A stretch of DNA of 35,128 nt from Chlamydiia bacterium (GCA_022601435.1 JAJACQ010000026.1:1-35128), one strand, 5' to 3'; shown: positions 6,663 to 14,942, counted from the stretch's first letter. Notes: a model not told the origin generated them from the sequence alone. Made by a program: numbers and translations.

Positions 6663-8345
6663 GTGGAAAATTGTGATGTTTTGGTTATTGGTGGTGGCCC
6701 TGTTGGAGGGATAACGGCTGTTCATGCAAAAATGAGGGCTTTATTAGCTGATAGAGGGATGGAAGTTGTTATTCTAGAGAAGCGGACTACTTATTCAAGA
6801 GAGCATACAGTTCATCTAGATCGAGAGGTATTGAAAAAAATGGCTTTTAAGGCTCAAAATGTTGCAGCCGAAAAGCTTGAACTATTAAAAGAGTATCATG
6901 CATTACTTGATGAGATAGGTGGAAATAGGCCTATTCAGCTTATTGAGAGTATGGTCTCGGAGTTTGCTGATAAGATTGATGTAGAAATCAATAGAGGTGC
7001 TGAGTTTAGTGTATATGACCCTGATAGGACAGGTAAAGTAGAAGGACGTACTTTAGAGGCATTAATTGATGAGTATAAACCGAGAGTTGTGATCGCAGCA
7101 GGTGGAGCAAGGTGCCCTGCATCAAAGGAAGTGTTTGGAGAAGATCAGTATGCAGAGCAAGTGGGGATGAGTTATTTTTTAAAAGCAAAGTTTAGTGTGC
7201 CTGATAAAAGGAGTTTAAGTTCTTCGTTAAAACTACCCGCTGCTACAAGCGTGGGCGGGTTTGTTTCTCCACCATGGTTTTCAAGGAATCAAGATGAAAA
7301 TGGCCTTTACAGGGGGCAGGCTTTTATGACTGTTTCTGATGAAGATATGAAGTTTATTGAAGAATATAGGGATATAGATGGTCAGAAATTAGGTAGTTAT
7401 AGAAATCCGATTACTTTTGAAAAGTTAGATGGATTAAACGTCACAAGTAAGTTATCGAATAAGCTGCGAAAAGCAAGAGTTTTTACCGAAGATTACTTTT
7501 CAGATCTTAATGCTAAGCATGTAAGATTTACAGCTATTCGTACAACAGGGTATAGAAGTTCTGAGTATGCAAGAGAAAACTATAGTGGGGCAGCGGTTAT
7601 TAAGGTTGGTGATGCATCTGCAGGGGTTCCATATCAAAGAAGTCTTTGCGGAAGTTATTTAGCTGTGCCACATGTAACAAAAGCAATTGAAGAGATCTTG
7701 GAAGGAACTAATGAAGATAAAGCAGTAGCTTTGAGTAAGATGACAAGTCATGTAGATTCTATTTGGAAGTGGGAGCTTTTTGTTGCCAAGGTGAAATATT
7801 TCTTTTTAAATTTATTGGATCACATTATAGCGTTTTTTTCCTTTTTGAGAGATTTGACTAGTAAAAATGAAAACATTGTTGAAACTAAAGAGCGTGAGTT
7901 TGCAAGAATTGTTGATGAAATTGAAAAGATCCAAAATGGTGATATTTCCTATGAAGGAAAGAGACCCAGAAGTTTAAGACCAAACAGAAGATTAAGGTCT
8001 GAATTAAATCCTCGTGGAATTCCTGAGATTGAGTACCGATTAAAAAAATTAGAGCAACTAAGACAGGGGGCGGATTTAAAGGGTATTGAAATGCTTATTG
8101 GCGCTTTAAGAAATCGATATGATGAGATTAAGTTAGCTCGTGAAGATGTATCGAGTGAAGCAAGTGTTGATAGTGAAATCAGCATAGATAATAACAAAAG
8201 AAAGCCAATTAGATTTCATGCTATTGAAGAAGTCTTTTCTGAGGGTAAAGATGGAAGTTCTAAAAAATGGCGCCTAGGGGGTAGATTAAAGGATCTCTTT
8301 CAAGAAACGTCTTTAAAATTGGCTGTTGAAAATACTACTTCATAA
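6663..8345 (+). CDS. MICAL-like flavin monooxygenase with hydrophobic segment and helical tail
   Basis: 560 residues from a GTG start. The N-terminus is an FAD-binding Rossmann fold: VLVIGGGPVGG (6-16), then ILEKR at 37-41. The following TTYSREHTVHL resembles the MICAL signature (KFSRHNVLHLW, from memory) more than ordinary aromatic hydroxylases. VVIAAGG (about 142-148) and GDASAG (316-321) fit the second dinucleotide motif and the FAD ribityl-binding motif of group A flavin monooxygenases. Residues 379-395 are strongly hydrophobic, flanked by Lys and Asp. The last 160 residues are charged and helical. MICAL enzymes oxidise actin methionines; whether this one does is speculation. No partner reductase is encoded nearby, in line with single-component enzymes. 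Alternatives are a metabolic FAD hydroxylase or halogenase relative with an unusual membrane-anchoring tail. Confidence 0.65.
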   Translation: MENCDVLVIGGGPVGGITAVHAKMRALLADRGMEVVILEKRTTYSREHTVHLDREVLKKMAFKAQNVAAEKLELLKEYHALLDEIGGNRPIQLIESMVSEFADKIDVEINRGAEFSVYDPDRTGKVEGRTLEALIDEYKPRVVIAAGGARCPASKEVFGEDQYAEQVGMSYFLKAKFSVPDKRSLSSSLKLPAATSVGGFVSPPWFSRNQDENGLYRGQAFMTVSDEDMKFIEEYRDIDGQKLGSYRNPITFEKLDGLNVTSKLSNKLRKARVFTEDYFSDLNAKHVRFTAIRTTGYRSSEYARENYSGAAVIKVGDASAGVPYQRSLCGSYLAVPHVTKAIEEILEGTNEDKAVALSKMTSHVDSIWKWELFVAKVKYFFLNLLDHIIAFFSFLRDLTSKNENIVETKEREFARIVDEIEKIQNGDISYEGKRPRSLRPNRRLRSELNPRGIPEIEYRLKKLEQLRQGADLKGIEMLIGALRNRYDEIKLAREDVSSEASVDSEISIDNNKRKPIRFHAIEEVFSEGKDGSSKKWRLGGRLKDLFQETSLKLAVENTTS

Positions 8346-8482
8346 ATATAGCTGTTATGTAGTGGATGTTTATATAAACAAATATTTTTTTTCAAGAATT
8401 AGCATATGAATATTCATTAGACATTTAACTACTTGTTAAAAAGATTCGTTGTCAGATACTGATTGATCTTGGAATTGTCCAT

Positions 8483-8549
8483 AAAAAAGAGAAGGGCGGT
8501 CGAAAGTTTATCTTTGTAAACAAAGTTATTCTTTCGGTGGTGCCCTTCT
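8483..8549 (-). terminator. Rho-independent terminator of purU
   Basis: Read on the minus strand, three nested stems occur: AGAAGGGC with GCCCTTCT, GAAAG with CTTTC, and CTTTG with CAAAG around a TTTA loop, followed by CTTTTTT. It lies 88 nt past the purU stop. The 291 bases 8346-8636 hold nothing else that I can support; a 40-codon open frame through the hairpin is discussed among the rejected items. Confidence 0.7.
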
Positions 8550-8636
8550 AATTCAATTATAAGCTGGAAAGGGCATTATTTAGCCAAAGATATCTTTGTT
8601 TAAAGTGGTTTATTTCCAAAAGTTACTAGTCTTTAA

Positions 8637-9482
8637 TTATTTAAAGACCACAGTTTTTTTGCCATCGATGAAGACCTTGTCTTCTGCAACGTGTTTGACA
8701 GCGCGTGAGAGGACTACAGATTCGATATCAGAGCCAAAGCGGGTAAGTTCTTGAACTGAGTGATGGTGGTTTACGCGAATCGTTTCTTGACAGATGATAG
8801 GGCCTTCGTCAAGATCTTCAGTTACAAAGTGAGAAGTGGCTCCGATAATTTTTACACCGCGTTCATGTGCTTGTTTATAAGGGTTTGCGCCTTTAAATCC
8901 CGGTAAAAATGAGTGGTGGATATTGATGATTTGTCCTTCGTATTTTTTACAAAATTCAGAGGACAGGATTTGCATATAGCGAGCTAAGACTATGTAGTCA
9001 ATTTTGTTTTCATCGATAACTCTTTCAATAAGAATTTCTTGCTCTCTTTTATTGTCCTTTTCTATAGGAAGGTGGTGGAAGGGGACGTTATGATAGGCTG
9101 CGATTGCTTCGCAATCTGTGTGGTTTGAGAGGATGTGAGAGATTTCGACAGGAATAGCGCCTTGTTTTACTTTCCCGAGCAAGTGAATAAGGCAATGTTG
9201 TTGTTTGGAACAAAGTATCAAGATACGCTTTTTTGTATTCTCTTGATATAAAGAGATTTTCATTCCGAAGATTGCTTTGATAGCTTCGATAGTAGTAAGA
9301 AGTTTTGGGATATTGCTTTCTTCTAATTTAAACATCATACGGAAGAAGAAGTTTTTAGTCTGAGAATCGCTATATTGATCAAGATCAGTGATATTTCCTT
9401 TTAAGTCAGAGATTGCTGAAGTTAACTTGCTAATAATGGAAGGTTTATCAAGGCAGGAGATCTTTAAGGTATATCTATTCAT
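8637..9482 (-). CDS. purU: Formyltetrahydrofolate deformylase PurU
   Basis: The enzyme hydrolyses 10-formyl-tetrahydrofolate to formate and tetrahydrofolate, balancing one-carbon units. With the ATG at 9482 it has 281 residues, the family's normal size; an in-frame TTG at 9509 would add nine non-conserved residues. An N-terminal ACT domain (about 1-80, RYTLKISCLDKPSIISKLTS) precedes the formyltransferase-like domain with ILILCSKQQHCLIHLL, DYIVLARYMQILS and the active-site stretch INIHHSFLPGF, followed by ATSHFVTEDLDEGPII with the conserved Asp. It stands alone, divergent from mdh with 79 nt between the starts. No purine-synthesis gene is in the window, so formate supply for PurT or folate balance cannot be decided. 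Ribosome-site support is weak. Confidence 0.93.
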   Translation of the reverse strand: MNRYTLKISCLDKPSIISKLTSAISDLKGNITDLDQYSDSQTKNFFFRMMFKLEESNIPKLLTTIEAIKAIFGMKISLYQENTKKRILILCSKQQHCLIHLLGKVKQGAIPVEISHILSNHTDCEAIAAYHNVPFHHLPIEKDNKREQEILIERVIDENKIDYIVLARYMQILSSEFCKKYEGQIINIHHSFLPGFKGANPYKQAHERGVKIIGATSHFVTEDLDEGPIICQETIRVNHHHSVQELTRFGSDIESVVLSRAVKHVAEDKVFIDGKKTVVFK

Positions 9483-9561
9483 AGTACTATATATTTTCAG
9501 TTGAATCAAATGGCAATATTACCATAGTAAGAAATAGTTGGATAGGTCATATGGAGTTTTT

Positions 9562-10515
9562 TTGAAAAAGATAAGAGTGGCAGTGACTGGTGGTGCAGGC
9601 AACATTTGTTATAGCTTGCTTTTTCGTATAGCATCTGGTGAGCTTTTCGGAATAGAAACCTTGGTAGATTTGAGAGTGTTAGAAACAAAAGAGTCTATAA
9701 ACTGCATGAAAGGTGTAAAGATGGAGTTAATGGATTGTGCATATCCACTGCTTAATTCAATCAAAACTACTACATCACCTGATGAGGCATTTGAAGGAGT
9801 AGATTATGCTTTCTTGGTGGGGGCAAAGCCTCGATCAAAAGGGATGGAGAGATCTGATCTATTAAAGGAAAATGGAAAGATCTTTCAGGTTCAAGGCAAA
9901 GCTTTGAATCGATCAAATAATGCTAAAGTCTTAGTGGTGGGAAATCCATGTAATACAAATGCGCTGATTTTAAAGTATGCCGCAAAAGATTTGAACCCTT
10001 TTAATATTAGAGCAATGACAAGGCTTGATCAAAATAGAGCGGCTGCGCAGGTGGCAAAGCGTGCGGGCGTGCCTGTTTCAAAAGTGAAGAACATTGGTAT
10101 CTGGGGGAATCATTCTGCTAAGATGGTGACGGATTATTTGCATATTCAGATCGATGGAGACAAAGCAGTGGATGTGATTCAAGATCTAGAATTTTTTCAA
10201 AAGACGCTTTTTGAGAAGGTAGCGCAGCGTGGAACAGAGATCATGGAAGCTCGTGGGTTATCTTCTGCAGCAAGCGCAGCAAATGCAGCAATTGATTCGA
10301 TGAAAGATTGGATAGGTTCAGATGTAATGCATTCTGCAGGGATATATTCAGAAGGCAATCCATATGGTATAGATAATGATTTATATTTTTCATTCCCACT
10401 AGTTAACGGAAGAATTATTGAAGGATTGCAAATCGATGAATTTTTAGAACAAAAGATTAAAGAAACAGAGAATGAGTTAATTGAAGAACGAGAAAGTGTC
10501 AGAGCTTTTTTGTAA
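9562..10515 (+). CDS. mdh: NAD-dependent malate dehydrogenase
   Basis: It interconverts malate and oxaloacetate in the TCA cycle. The protein belongs to the dimeric, chlamydial and cytosolic-type MDH group. VTGGAGNICYSLLFRIASGE is the NAD-binding turn; AKPRSKGMERSDLLKENG holds the substrate-binding Arg residues; TRLDQNRAAAQVAKRAG and GIWGNHS (catalytic His) are diagnostic. I choose the TTG at 9562 because GGAG (9553-9556) is 5 nt upstream and the protein then starts at the normal place (about 317 residues); the in-frame TTG at 9538 lacks a ribosome site. In Chlamydia the homologue lies close to a D-amino-acid-dehydrogenase-like gene and hflX (recalled), as it does here with a few insertions. 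Confidence 0.95.
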   Translation: MKKIRVAVTGGAGNICYSLLFRIASGELFGIETLVDLRVLETKESINCMKGVKMELMDCAYPLLNSIKTTTSPDEAFEGVDYAFLVGAKPRSKGMERSDLLKENGKIFQVQGKALNRSNNAKVLVVGNPCNTNALILKYAAKDLNPFNIRAMTRLDQNRAAAQVAKRAGVPVSKVKNIGIWGNHSAKMVTDYLHIQIDGDKAVDVIQDLEFFQKTLFEKVAQRGTEIMEARGLSSAASAANAAIDSMKDWIGSDVMHSAGIYSEGNPYGIDNDLYFSFPLVNGRIIEGLQIDEFLEQKIKETENELIEERESVRAFL

Positions 10516-10522
10516 TAATCTA

Positions 10523-10551
10523 AAAAATTTTGTAAATTTTTAATTTTTTTT
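10523..10551 (+). terminator. Weak AT-only terminator after mdh
   Basis: AAAAATTT (10523-10530) and AAATTTTT (10534-10541) pair around TGT, followed by AA and a run of nine T. The stem has no GC pairs, so efficiency is uncertain. Confidence 0.4.
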
Positions 10552-10613
10552 TATATAAGTTTAGATCAATGAAAGGGTAGGGTTATTAAGGATGTTTAAT
10601 TGATTGTTTTAAG

Positions 10614-10642
10614 TTGTTGTAAATTTTATGTGACCGTATAGT
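10614..10642 (+). promoter_or_regulatory. Candidate promoter for the gene at 10664
   Basis: TTGTTG (10614-10619) and TATAGT (10637-10642) are separated by 17 nt, 21 nt before the ATG. Confidence 0.4.
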
Positions 10643-10663
10643 AGATGTTCCAAGGAGGAAAAT

Positions 10664-11080
10664 ATGATTATACCTACTATACAAAATTTGCCATATGTGG
10701 AGTTTCAAAAAAATGGACATGTTCTTTATTCAAATCCACGGCACCCTCATTTGTTTAAAGGGATTTTGGATGGCAATATTTTTCCATCTTCTACAGAGAA
10801 AGCAAGACAGATCTATTCTAATGTGTTCGATAGATATTGTCGCATCGTGGGATTACCTAATGCTATAAAAGCTCAAAAAGCAGCAGATATAGAAAAGCTG
10901 TATTGTATGCTACAAGTTCTAAGCCTAGTTTATTTTACATTAGGGTTTGATGTTCCAATAAACGTAAGGAGGACAAGTACTGGGTTTTTGAAGCTAAGGC
11001 AAAGACCTTTTTCTCCTGATAATTCACCTCCAGGGTCACCGCTCAATGGTAGGGTTAAAAAATTTATTGGACAAGAGTAG
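10664..11080 (+). CDS. Small soluble protein of unknown function
   Basis: 138 residues, not recognised. The gene has a textbook AAGGAGGAA ribosome site and its own likely promoter, so it is probably expressed as a single gene. The N-terminal 85 residues look globular with many aromatic residues (NGHVLYSNPRHPHLFKGIL). Residues 80-95 are helical and hydrophobic (LYCMLQVLSLVYFTLGF) but short for a membrane span. The tail near residues 112-129 is basic and rich in Ser-Pro pairs (RPFSPDNSPPGSPLNG), a composition common in substrates of proline-directed kinases; this may be chance. It sits at the place where Chlamydia carries the small late gene ltuA near mdh, but I see no sequence likeness. Confidence 0.65.
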   Translation: MIIPTIQNLPYVEFQKNGHVLYSNPRHPHLFKGILDGNIFPSSTEKARQIYSNVFDRYCRIVGLPNAIKAQKAADIEKLYCMLQVLSLVYFTLGFDVPINVRRTSTGFLKLRQRPFSPDNSPPGSPLNGRVKKFIGQE

Positions 11081-11097
11081 AAACTAGATCATATCGT

Positions 11098-11126
11098 TTG
11101 ACTATTCAGAGTTTGGAGTGTATTAT
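11098..11126 (+). promoter_or_regulatory. Promoter of the membrane protein-to-hflX gene run
   Basis: TTGACT (11098-11103) and TATTAT (11121-11126) are 17 nt apart, 26 nt before the ATG at 11153. It probably drives four genes with tiny gaps or overlaps (11153-14942). Confidence 0.5.
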
Positions 11127-11152
11127 ACTTTCTGATTAAAAGAGGTGAGACT

Positions 11153-12004
11153 ATGCAATTATCAGAGATAGAACAGATATTTAATAGGGCATTTTCTAAG
11201 ATTTTCTCTAGAAAGAAAATTTTATTTTTATTCCCGATACTAGCTTCTTGCGGGATTCTAACAATTTTTTGTCGTACTCTTTCTTTAGGAGTGAATGATT
11301 GGGTTTGGATGTCACTTTCGTTTTTACCAATTTTTTTATCAACAGGGATCTTATTGGCTGCGGGTGTGTTATTGACTAAGATGTACATTTTTGAGATAAA
11401 AGGAATGGAGTTTAAGGTTGGTAAACTTTTTATTAGTTCTCTTCAGATGGTGATTGGAGTGTCTTATTTGTGTTTTCCTCTTATTTTAGCGTATTTGATT
11501 TTATGGTCTGTTTTAGGCATTTTTTATTTGCTAAAGCAGATACCTGCTTTTGGAGATGCCTTTGGAACGCTTTTAGCTTTTGGTCCTTATTTATTGGTTT
11601 TGGGATCGTTTGCTTTGGCGATTGTCTCTGTGATGTTATTATTTTTTATAACGCCACATGTGGCTCTTAAAAAGACGCTTAAGATGAATTTAGCAGGCGA
11701 AGTTGGACAATTGATGAAGAAAAGTGTGTTTGGAAACATGGTGTTATTTTTCACTGCGGTATTTCCTTTGGCAGTTGTGTTATTCTTTTTGATTTTAGGA
11801 GCTGTAATGACTGGCTCTAGTTATTTTGCGGCAAAGGCTGCATTGGCGATAGGAATTCAGTGGATTGTGATGATGATTCCATTTTGTTTGATCTTGACGC
11901 CGTTTGTGATTTTCTTTTTTAATTTTGCGTTAGAAAGTTATATGCTTTTAAAACGCAAGAATGAAAAAGCGATTGAGAAGAAAGAAGATTTATGTCCTGT
12001 ATAG
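11153..12004 (+). CDS. Integral membrane protein, about six spans, unknown function
   Basis: 283 residues with hydrophobic segments at about 20-42, 48-78, 98-130, 138-170, 190-220 and 230-265 and a basic-acidic C-terminus (LLKRKNEKAIEKKEDL). There are no transporter motifs, no conserved charged residues inside spans and no signal peptide, so I do not assign a function. AGAGGTGAGA precedes the ATG. The last 13 nt overlap the start of the FAD oxidoreductase gene, which implies translational coupling and suggests, without proof, a shared role in the envelope. It may be one of the chlamydia-specific membrane proteins conserved only within the phylum. Confidence 0.75.
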   Translation: MQLSEIEQIFNRAFSKIFSRKKILFLFPILASCGILTIFCRTLSLGVNDWVWMSLSFLPIFLSTGILLAAGVLLTKMYIFEIKGMEFKVGKLFISSLQMVIGVSYLCFPLILAYLILWSVLGIFYLLKQIPAFGDAFGTLLAFGPYLLVLGSFALAIVSVMLLFFITPHVALKKTLKMNLAGEVGQLMKKSVFGNMVLFFTAVFPLAVVLFFLILGAVMTGSSYFAAKAALAIGIQWIVMMIPFCLILTPFVIFFFNFALESYMLLKRKNEKAIEKKEDLCPV

Positions 12005-12879
12005 TCATTGGAAGTGGACTGGCAGGGCTCTCGGTTTCGTATTTTCTTAAAAAGTGTGGGTATGAGGTGAAGATCATTTCTTCATCAAAAAAGCCTGGTG
12101 CTTCAAATATTTTTGTAGGGATTTTGTATCGTTATCCTGGCCGTTGGGGTAAGAAGAGTAAGTTCGCCGATGAGGCTTTTTTAATGTCACGTGAGTTGAT
12201 AGATGAAGTGGAGGTAAAGACCAAGCGAAAAGTGATTATTTCAACAGGGGTGATTAAGAGGTTTTCTAAAAGGCTAAAGCGTTTTTCTGATGTAAAGATG
12301 GATGGTGATGATGCTTATATTGATGATGCAGTGACTATTGATATGTTTCAGTATATTGAGGGGCTCAAGGATTTAATTGGAAGAGATTGTTTTATAGATC
12401 GAGAGATAGATTCACTAGAGGATATGAAGGGGATCAAGGTTGTGGCGGCTGGCTACGGTATGAAGAAGCTTTTGCCAATCAATAAGTTGATCTATCGCAA
12501 AGGACAGCAGTATATGGGGCAAAAGAAGGTTGCAGTAAGTAAATATGGAACGATGGTAGGAAAAGGGCATGTGTCTTTTTTAGGTGGGGATAAGATTTGT
12601 TTAGGAAGTACATATGAAAGGGAGTTTGAGTCAGATGTCCTAGATAAAGAGTATGCAGAAGCTGAAATAAGAAGTCGTATTGAGCCGTGGTATGAGTCTT
12701 TAGAAGATGTAAAAAATAAAGAATTTGTGTGTGGTGTAAGGGTTGGACAAAATGATTCTTATTTACCACTTGTAGGAAAGATTAATGAAGACACCTATGT
12801 TTTTACGGGTTTAGGGTCACGCGGGCTTTTATATCACGCTTATTATGGTAAAATACTCTCTGATTTGATAAGATCTTGA
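11992..12879 (+). CDS. DAO-family FAD-dependent oxidoreductase (D-amino-acid dehydrogenase-like)
   Basis: 295 residues. CIVIGSGLAGLSVSYFLKKCGYEV is the N-terminal FAD-binding Rossmann motif and lies directly after the start Met. The C-terminal GVRVGQNDSYLPLVGKI followed by FTGLGSRGLLYHAYYGKIL is the typical DAO-family second FAD contact (Gly-Leu-Gly-Ser-Arg-Gly). The family oxidises amines such as glycine, D-amino acids or the side chain of modified tRNA uridine (MnmC). At under 300 residues it is shorter than DadA (about 430) and resembles the reduced chlamydial protein usually annotated as D-amino-acid dehydrogenase near mdh. The substrate is unknown. The start overlaps the upstream membrane-protein gene by 13 nt and the next gene begins 4 nt after the stop. 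Confidence 0.85.
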   Translation: MSCIVIGSGLAGLSVSYFLKKCGYEVKIISSSKKPGASNIFVGILYRYPGRWGKKSKFADEAFLMSRELIDEVEVKTKRKVIISTGVIKRFSKRLKRFSDVKMDGDDAYIDDAVTIDMFQYIEGLKDLIGRDCFIDREIDSLEDMKGIKVVAAGYGMKKLLPINKLIYRKGQQYMGQKKVAVSKYGTMVGKGHVSFLGGDKICLGSTYEREFESDVLDKEYAEAEIRSRIEPWYESLEDVKNKEFVCGVRVGQNDSYLPLVGKINEDTYVFTGLGSRGLLYHAYYGKILSDLIRS

Positions 12880-12883
12880 TAAT

Positions 12884-13633
12884 ATGAAAAAATCATTACA
12901 ATTACTAGGAACGGGGGGATCGACAGGAATCCCAAGAGTGGGATGTAAGTGTCCTGTTTGTACATCGACGAATCCAGCAAATAAGAGGCTTAGATCGCAG
13001 GCATTATTTAAAATGAATGATAAGAACATTTTAGTAGATGCAGGTCCTGATGTAAGGTACCAATCTCTTAAGTATGGTATTGAGACTATTGATGCTATTT
13101 TTATCACCCATTATCATGAGGATCATATCGGAGGAATGGATGATTTAAGAGGTTTTTTCTTCAATCGTAAAAAGGTGCCTATTCCTGTATATCTTTCAGA
13201 AAATACTTATGATGCCATAGCTCTTCGATTTGGTTATTTATTAGAGCGGTTTGAGTTTATCAAGTTAAATGAGCATTATGGAGTGTTTGATGTAGAGGGA
13301 GAAAAATTTACATATTTTTCATATGAACAGGGAAGTGTTCCTGTGCTTGGTTTTAGGCATGGTAATGCAGCATATATAACAGACATTAAGACTTATGATG
13401 AGAAGATCTTTGAGTATTTAAAGGGCGTAAAGAATTTAGTTGTGAGCGCTTTAAATTTTACAGGAAGTCATATGCATTTGTCTTTAGATGAAGCAAAAGC
13501 ATTTGGTAAAAAAGCAGGTGCTACAAATACTTATATCATCCATATTAATCATGAAGTGGAGCATGAAGCAACTTCAAAAGAATTAGGTGATGGAACGCAA
13601 TTGGCAGTAGATGGAATGGAGTTAGATGTCTGA
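12884..13633 (+). CDS. PhnP-like metallo-beta-lactamase-fold hydrolase
   Basis: 249 residues. HYHEDH at 76-81 is the HxHxDH metal-binding motif of the fold. The N-terminal LGTGGSTGIPRVGCKCPVC has the Gly-rich strand and the Cys pattern of PhnP and related cyclic-phosphate phosphodiesterases, SGSHMHLS-like and IIHINHEVEH stretches give the later His ligands. PhnP acts on cyclic ribose phosphates in phosphonate breakdown, but chlamydiae have no phosphonate pathway, so the true substrate is more likely another cyclic nucleotide or RNA-end phosphodiester. The last 8 nt overlap hflX, the same pairing as in Chlamydia (recalled as phnP and hflX neighbours). Confidence 0.9.
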   Translation: MKKSLQLLGTGGSTGIPRVGCKCPVCTSTNPANKRLRSQALFKMNDKNILVDAGPDVRYQSLKYGIETIDAIFITHYHEDHIGGMDDLRGFFFNRKKVPIPVYLSENTYDAIALRFGYLLERFEFIKLNEHYGVFDVEGEKFTYFSYEQGSVPVLGFRHGNAAYITDIKTYDEKIFEYLKGVKNLVVSALNFTGSHMHLSLDEAKAFGKKAGATNTYIIHINHEVEHEATSKELGDGTQLAVDGMELDV

Positions 13634-14942
13634 TTTTGAAAAGATAGAACAACAAGAAAGAGCAAGCTTTGAAAATGTAAAGAAAGCTTTGCTTGTTGGC
13701 GTTTATATCTCAGGAAGAAGTGTTAATGAATGTGAAGATCATTTAGCAGAACTTGCAGAGCTTGCCAAGACACTTGGAGTTGAGGAAGTAAGAGAAATAT
13801 TTTGTCCTGTTAAGAAATTAACAGCGGCAACTTATATCGGTTCAGGAAAGGTTGAAGAGATTGCAGAGATTGTAGCTTCTGATACTATTGATGTGGTGAT
13901 CTTTGATGATGTGATCACGCCTAATCAGCAGAAGAATATCGAAAATGTAGCAAAGGTCCCTGTCATTGATAGAACAGAGGTTATTTTAGAGATCTTCGGG
14001 CTACACGCAAGAACAAAAGAGGCGATGCTTCAGATTGAGATGGCAAAAATTCGTCATCAGCTTCCAAGGCTTAAGCGTATGTGGACACACCTTTCACGAC
14101 AAAGAGGGGGAAGTTCAGGCGGGGGAGGCGGTTATCTTCGAGGGACTGGTGAGAAGCAGATTGAGACAGATAAGAGATTGTTAAAGCAAAAGCTGCGTTC
14201 CCTAGAAAGAGAAATCAAACAAGTCGTTTCCCAACGTGATCAAAATAGAAAGCAGCGAATTAAATCAGAAATTCCCACTTTTTCAATAGTTGGATATACA
14301 AACTCAGGGAAATCAACACTACTTAATGCATTGACTGGATCTGAGGTTTTAGTAGAAGATAAACTCTTTGCTACCTTAGATACAACAGCACGAGCATATC
14401 AGCTTCCAAATCGATCGAAGATTATTTTAGTCGATACAGTTGGGTTTATTAGAAAGCTACCTCATGGCCTTGTTAAAGCCTTTAGAAGTACCTTAGAAGA
14501 GGTGTGCTATACAGATGTCTTGGTTCATTTACTTGATAGCTCGAGTAAAGAATCCTTAGAGAGATTTGAGGCTACAATGGGCGTGCTTAAAGAATTAGGC
14601 ATTAAAGATAAACCGATGATTGTTGTGCTAAATAAAATTGATCTAGTAGAGCAAAGAATAGCTCTAAAACGATTTAAGATACTTTATGATAATGTCATCG
14701 AGATTTCAGCTGTCACACATGAAGGTTTTGAAAATCTACATAAAGCACTAGAAAATGAGGCTTCAAAATTTGCAAAAGTCTTTAAGCTCCGTATTCCTCA
14801 AAGTGATTATCGCATAGTGGATGAGATTATGAGAGAAGGAAGAGTCATTCACACAGACTACGAAGGTAACGACGTAATTTTAGATGCTGAGATTCCTGTG
14901 CATTTAGAGTTTAAACTCGGTGAATACATACTTGAAGACTAA
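13626..14942 (+). CDS. hflX: GTPase HflX, ribosome-associated
   Basis: 438 residues. HflX splits stalled or hibernating 70S ribosomes using GTP and ATP. The N-terminal domain (about 20-200) contains the family's TYIGSGKVEEI and the Gly-rich loop RQRGGSSGGGGGYLRGTGE before the coiled-coil QIETDKRLLKQKLRSLEREI. The G domain has GYTNSGKST (P-loop, 223-231), DTVGF (270-274) and NKID (336-339), with SAVT as G5. GGAG lies 4 nt before the ATG, inside the end of the PhnP-like gene. It is the last gene of a four-gene run that converges on marC with only 27 nt between stops. Confidence 0.96.
   Translation: MSDFEKIEQQERASFENVKKALLVGVYISGRSVNECEDHLAELAELAKTLGVEEVREIFCPVKKLTAATYIGSGKVEEIAEIVASDTIDVVIFDDVITPNQQKNIENVAKVPVIDRTEVILEIFGLHARTKEAMLQIEMAKIRHQLPRLKRMWTHLSRQRGGSSGGGGGYLRGTGEKQIETDKRLLKQKLRSLEREIKQVVSQRDQNRKQRIKSEIPTFSIVGYTNSGKSTLLNALTGSEVLVEDKLFATLDTTARAYQLPNRSKIILVDTVGFIRKLPHGLVKAFRSTLEEVCYTDVLVHLLDSSSKESLERFEATMGVLKELGIKDKPMIVVLNKIDLVEQRIALKRFKILYDNVIEISAVTHEGFENLHKALENEASKFAKVFKLRIPQSDYRIVDEIMREGRVIHTDYEGNDVILDAEIPVHLEFKLGEYILED

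Noticed and set aside
8429..8551. A 40-codon open frame whose translation (IDLGIVHKKEKGGRKF) resembles the C-terminal winged-helix end of Fic-type proteins; considered as a gene remnant.
   Set aside because: It lies across a nested hairpin with a T run that fits the purU terminator on the other strand, has no start or ribosome site, and nothing of a Fic core is seen upstream. The likeness is too short to support.
9483..9561. Extended starts of purU (TTG 9509) and mdh (TTG 9538).
   Set aside because: Both add residues outside the conserved family start, and mdh has GGAG just before the TTG at 9562.
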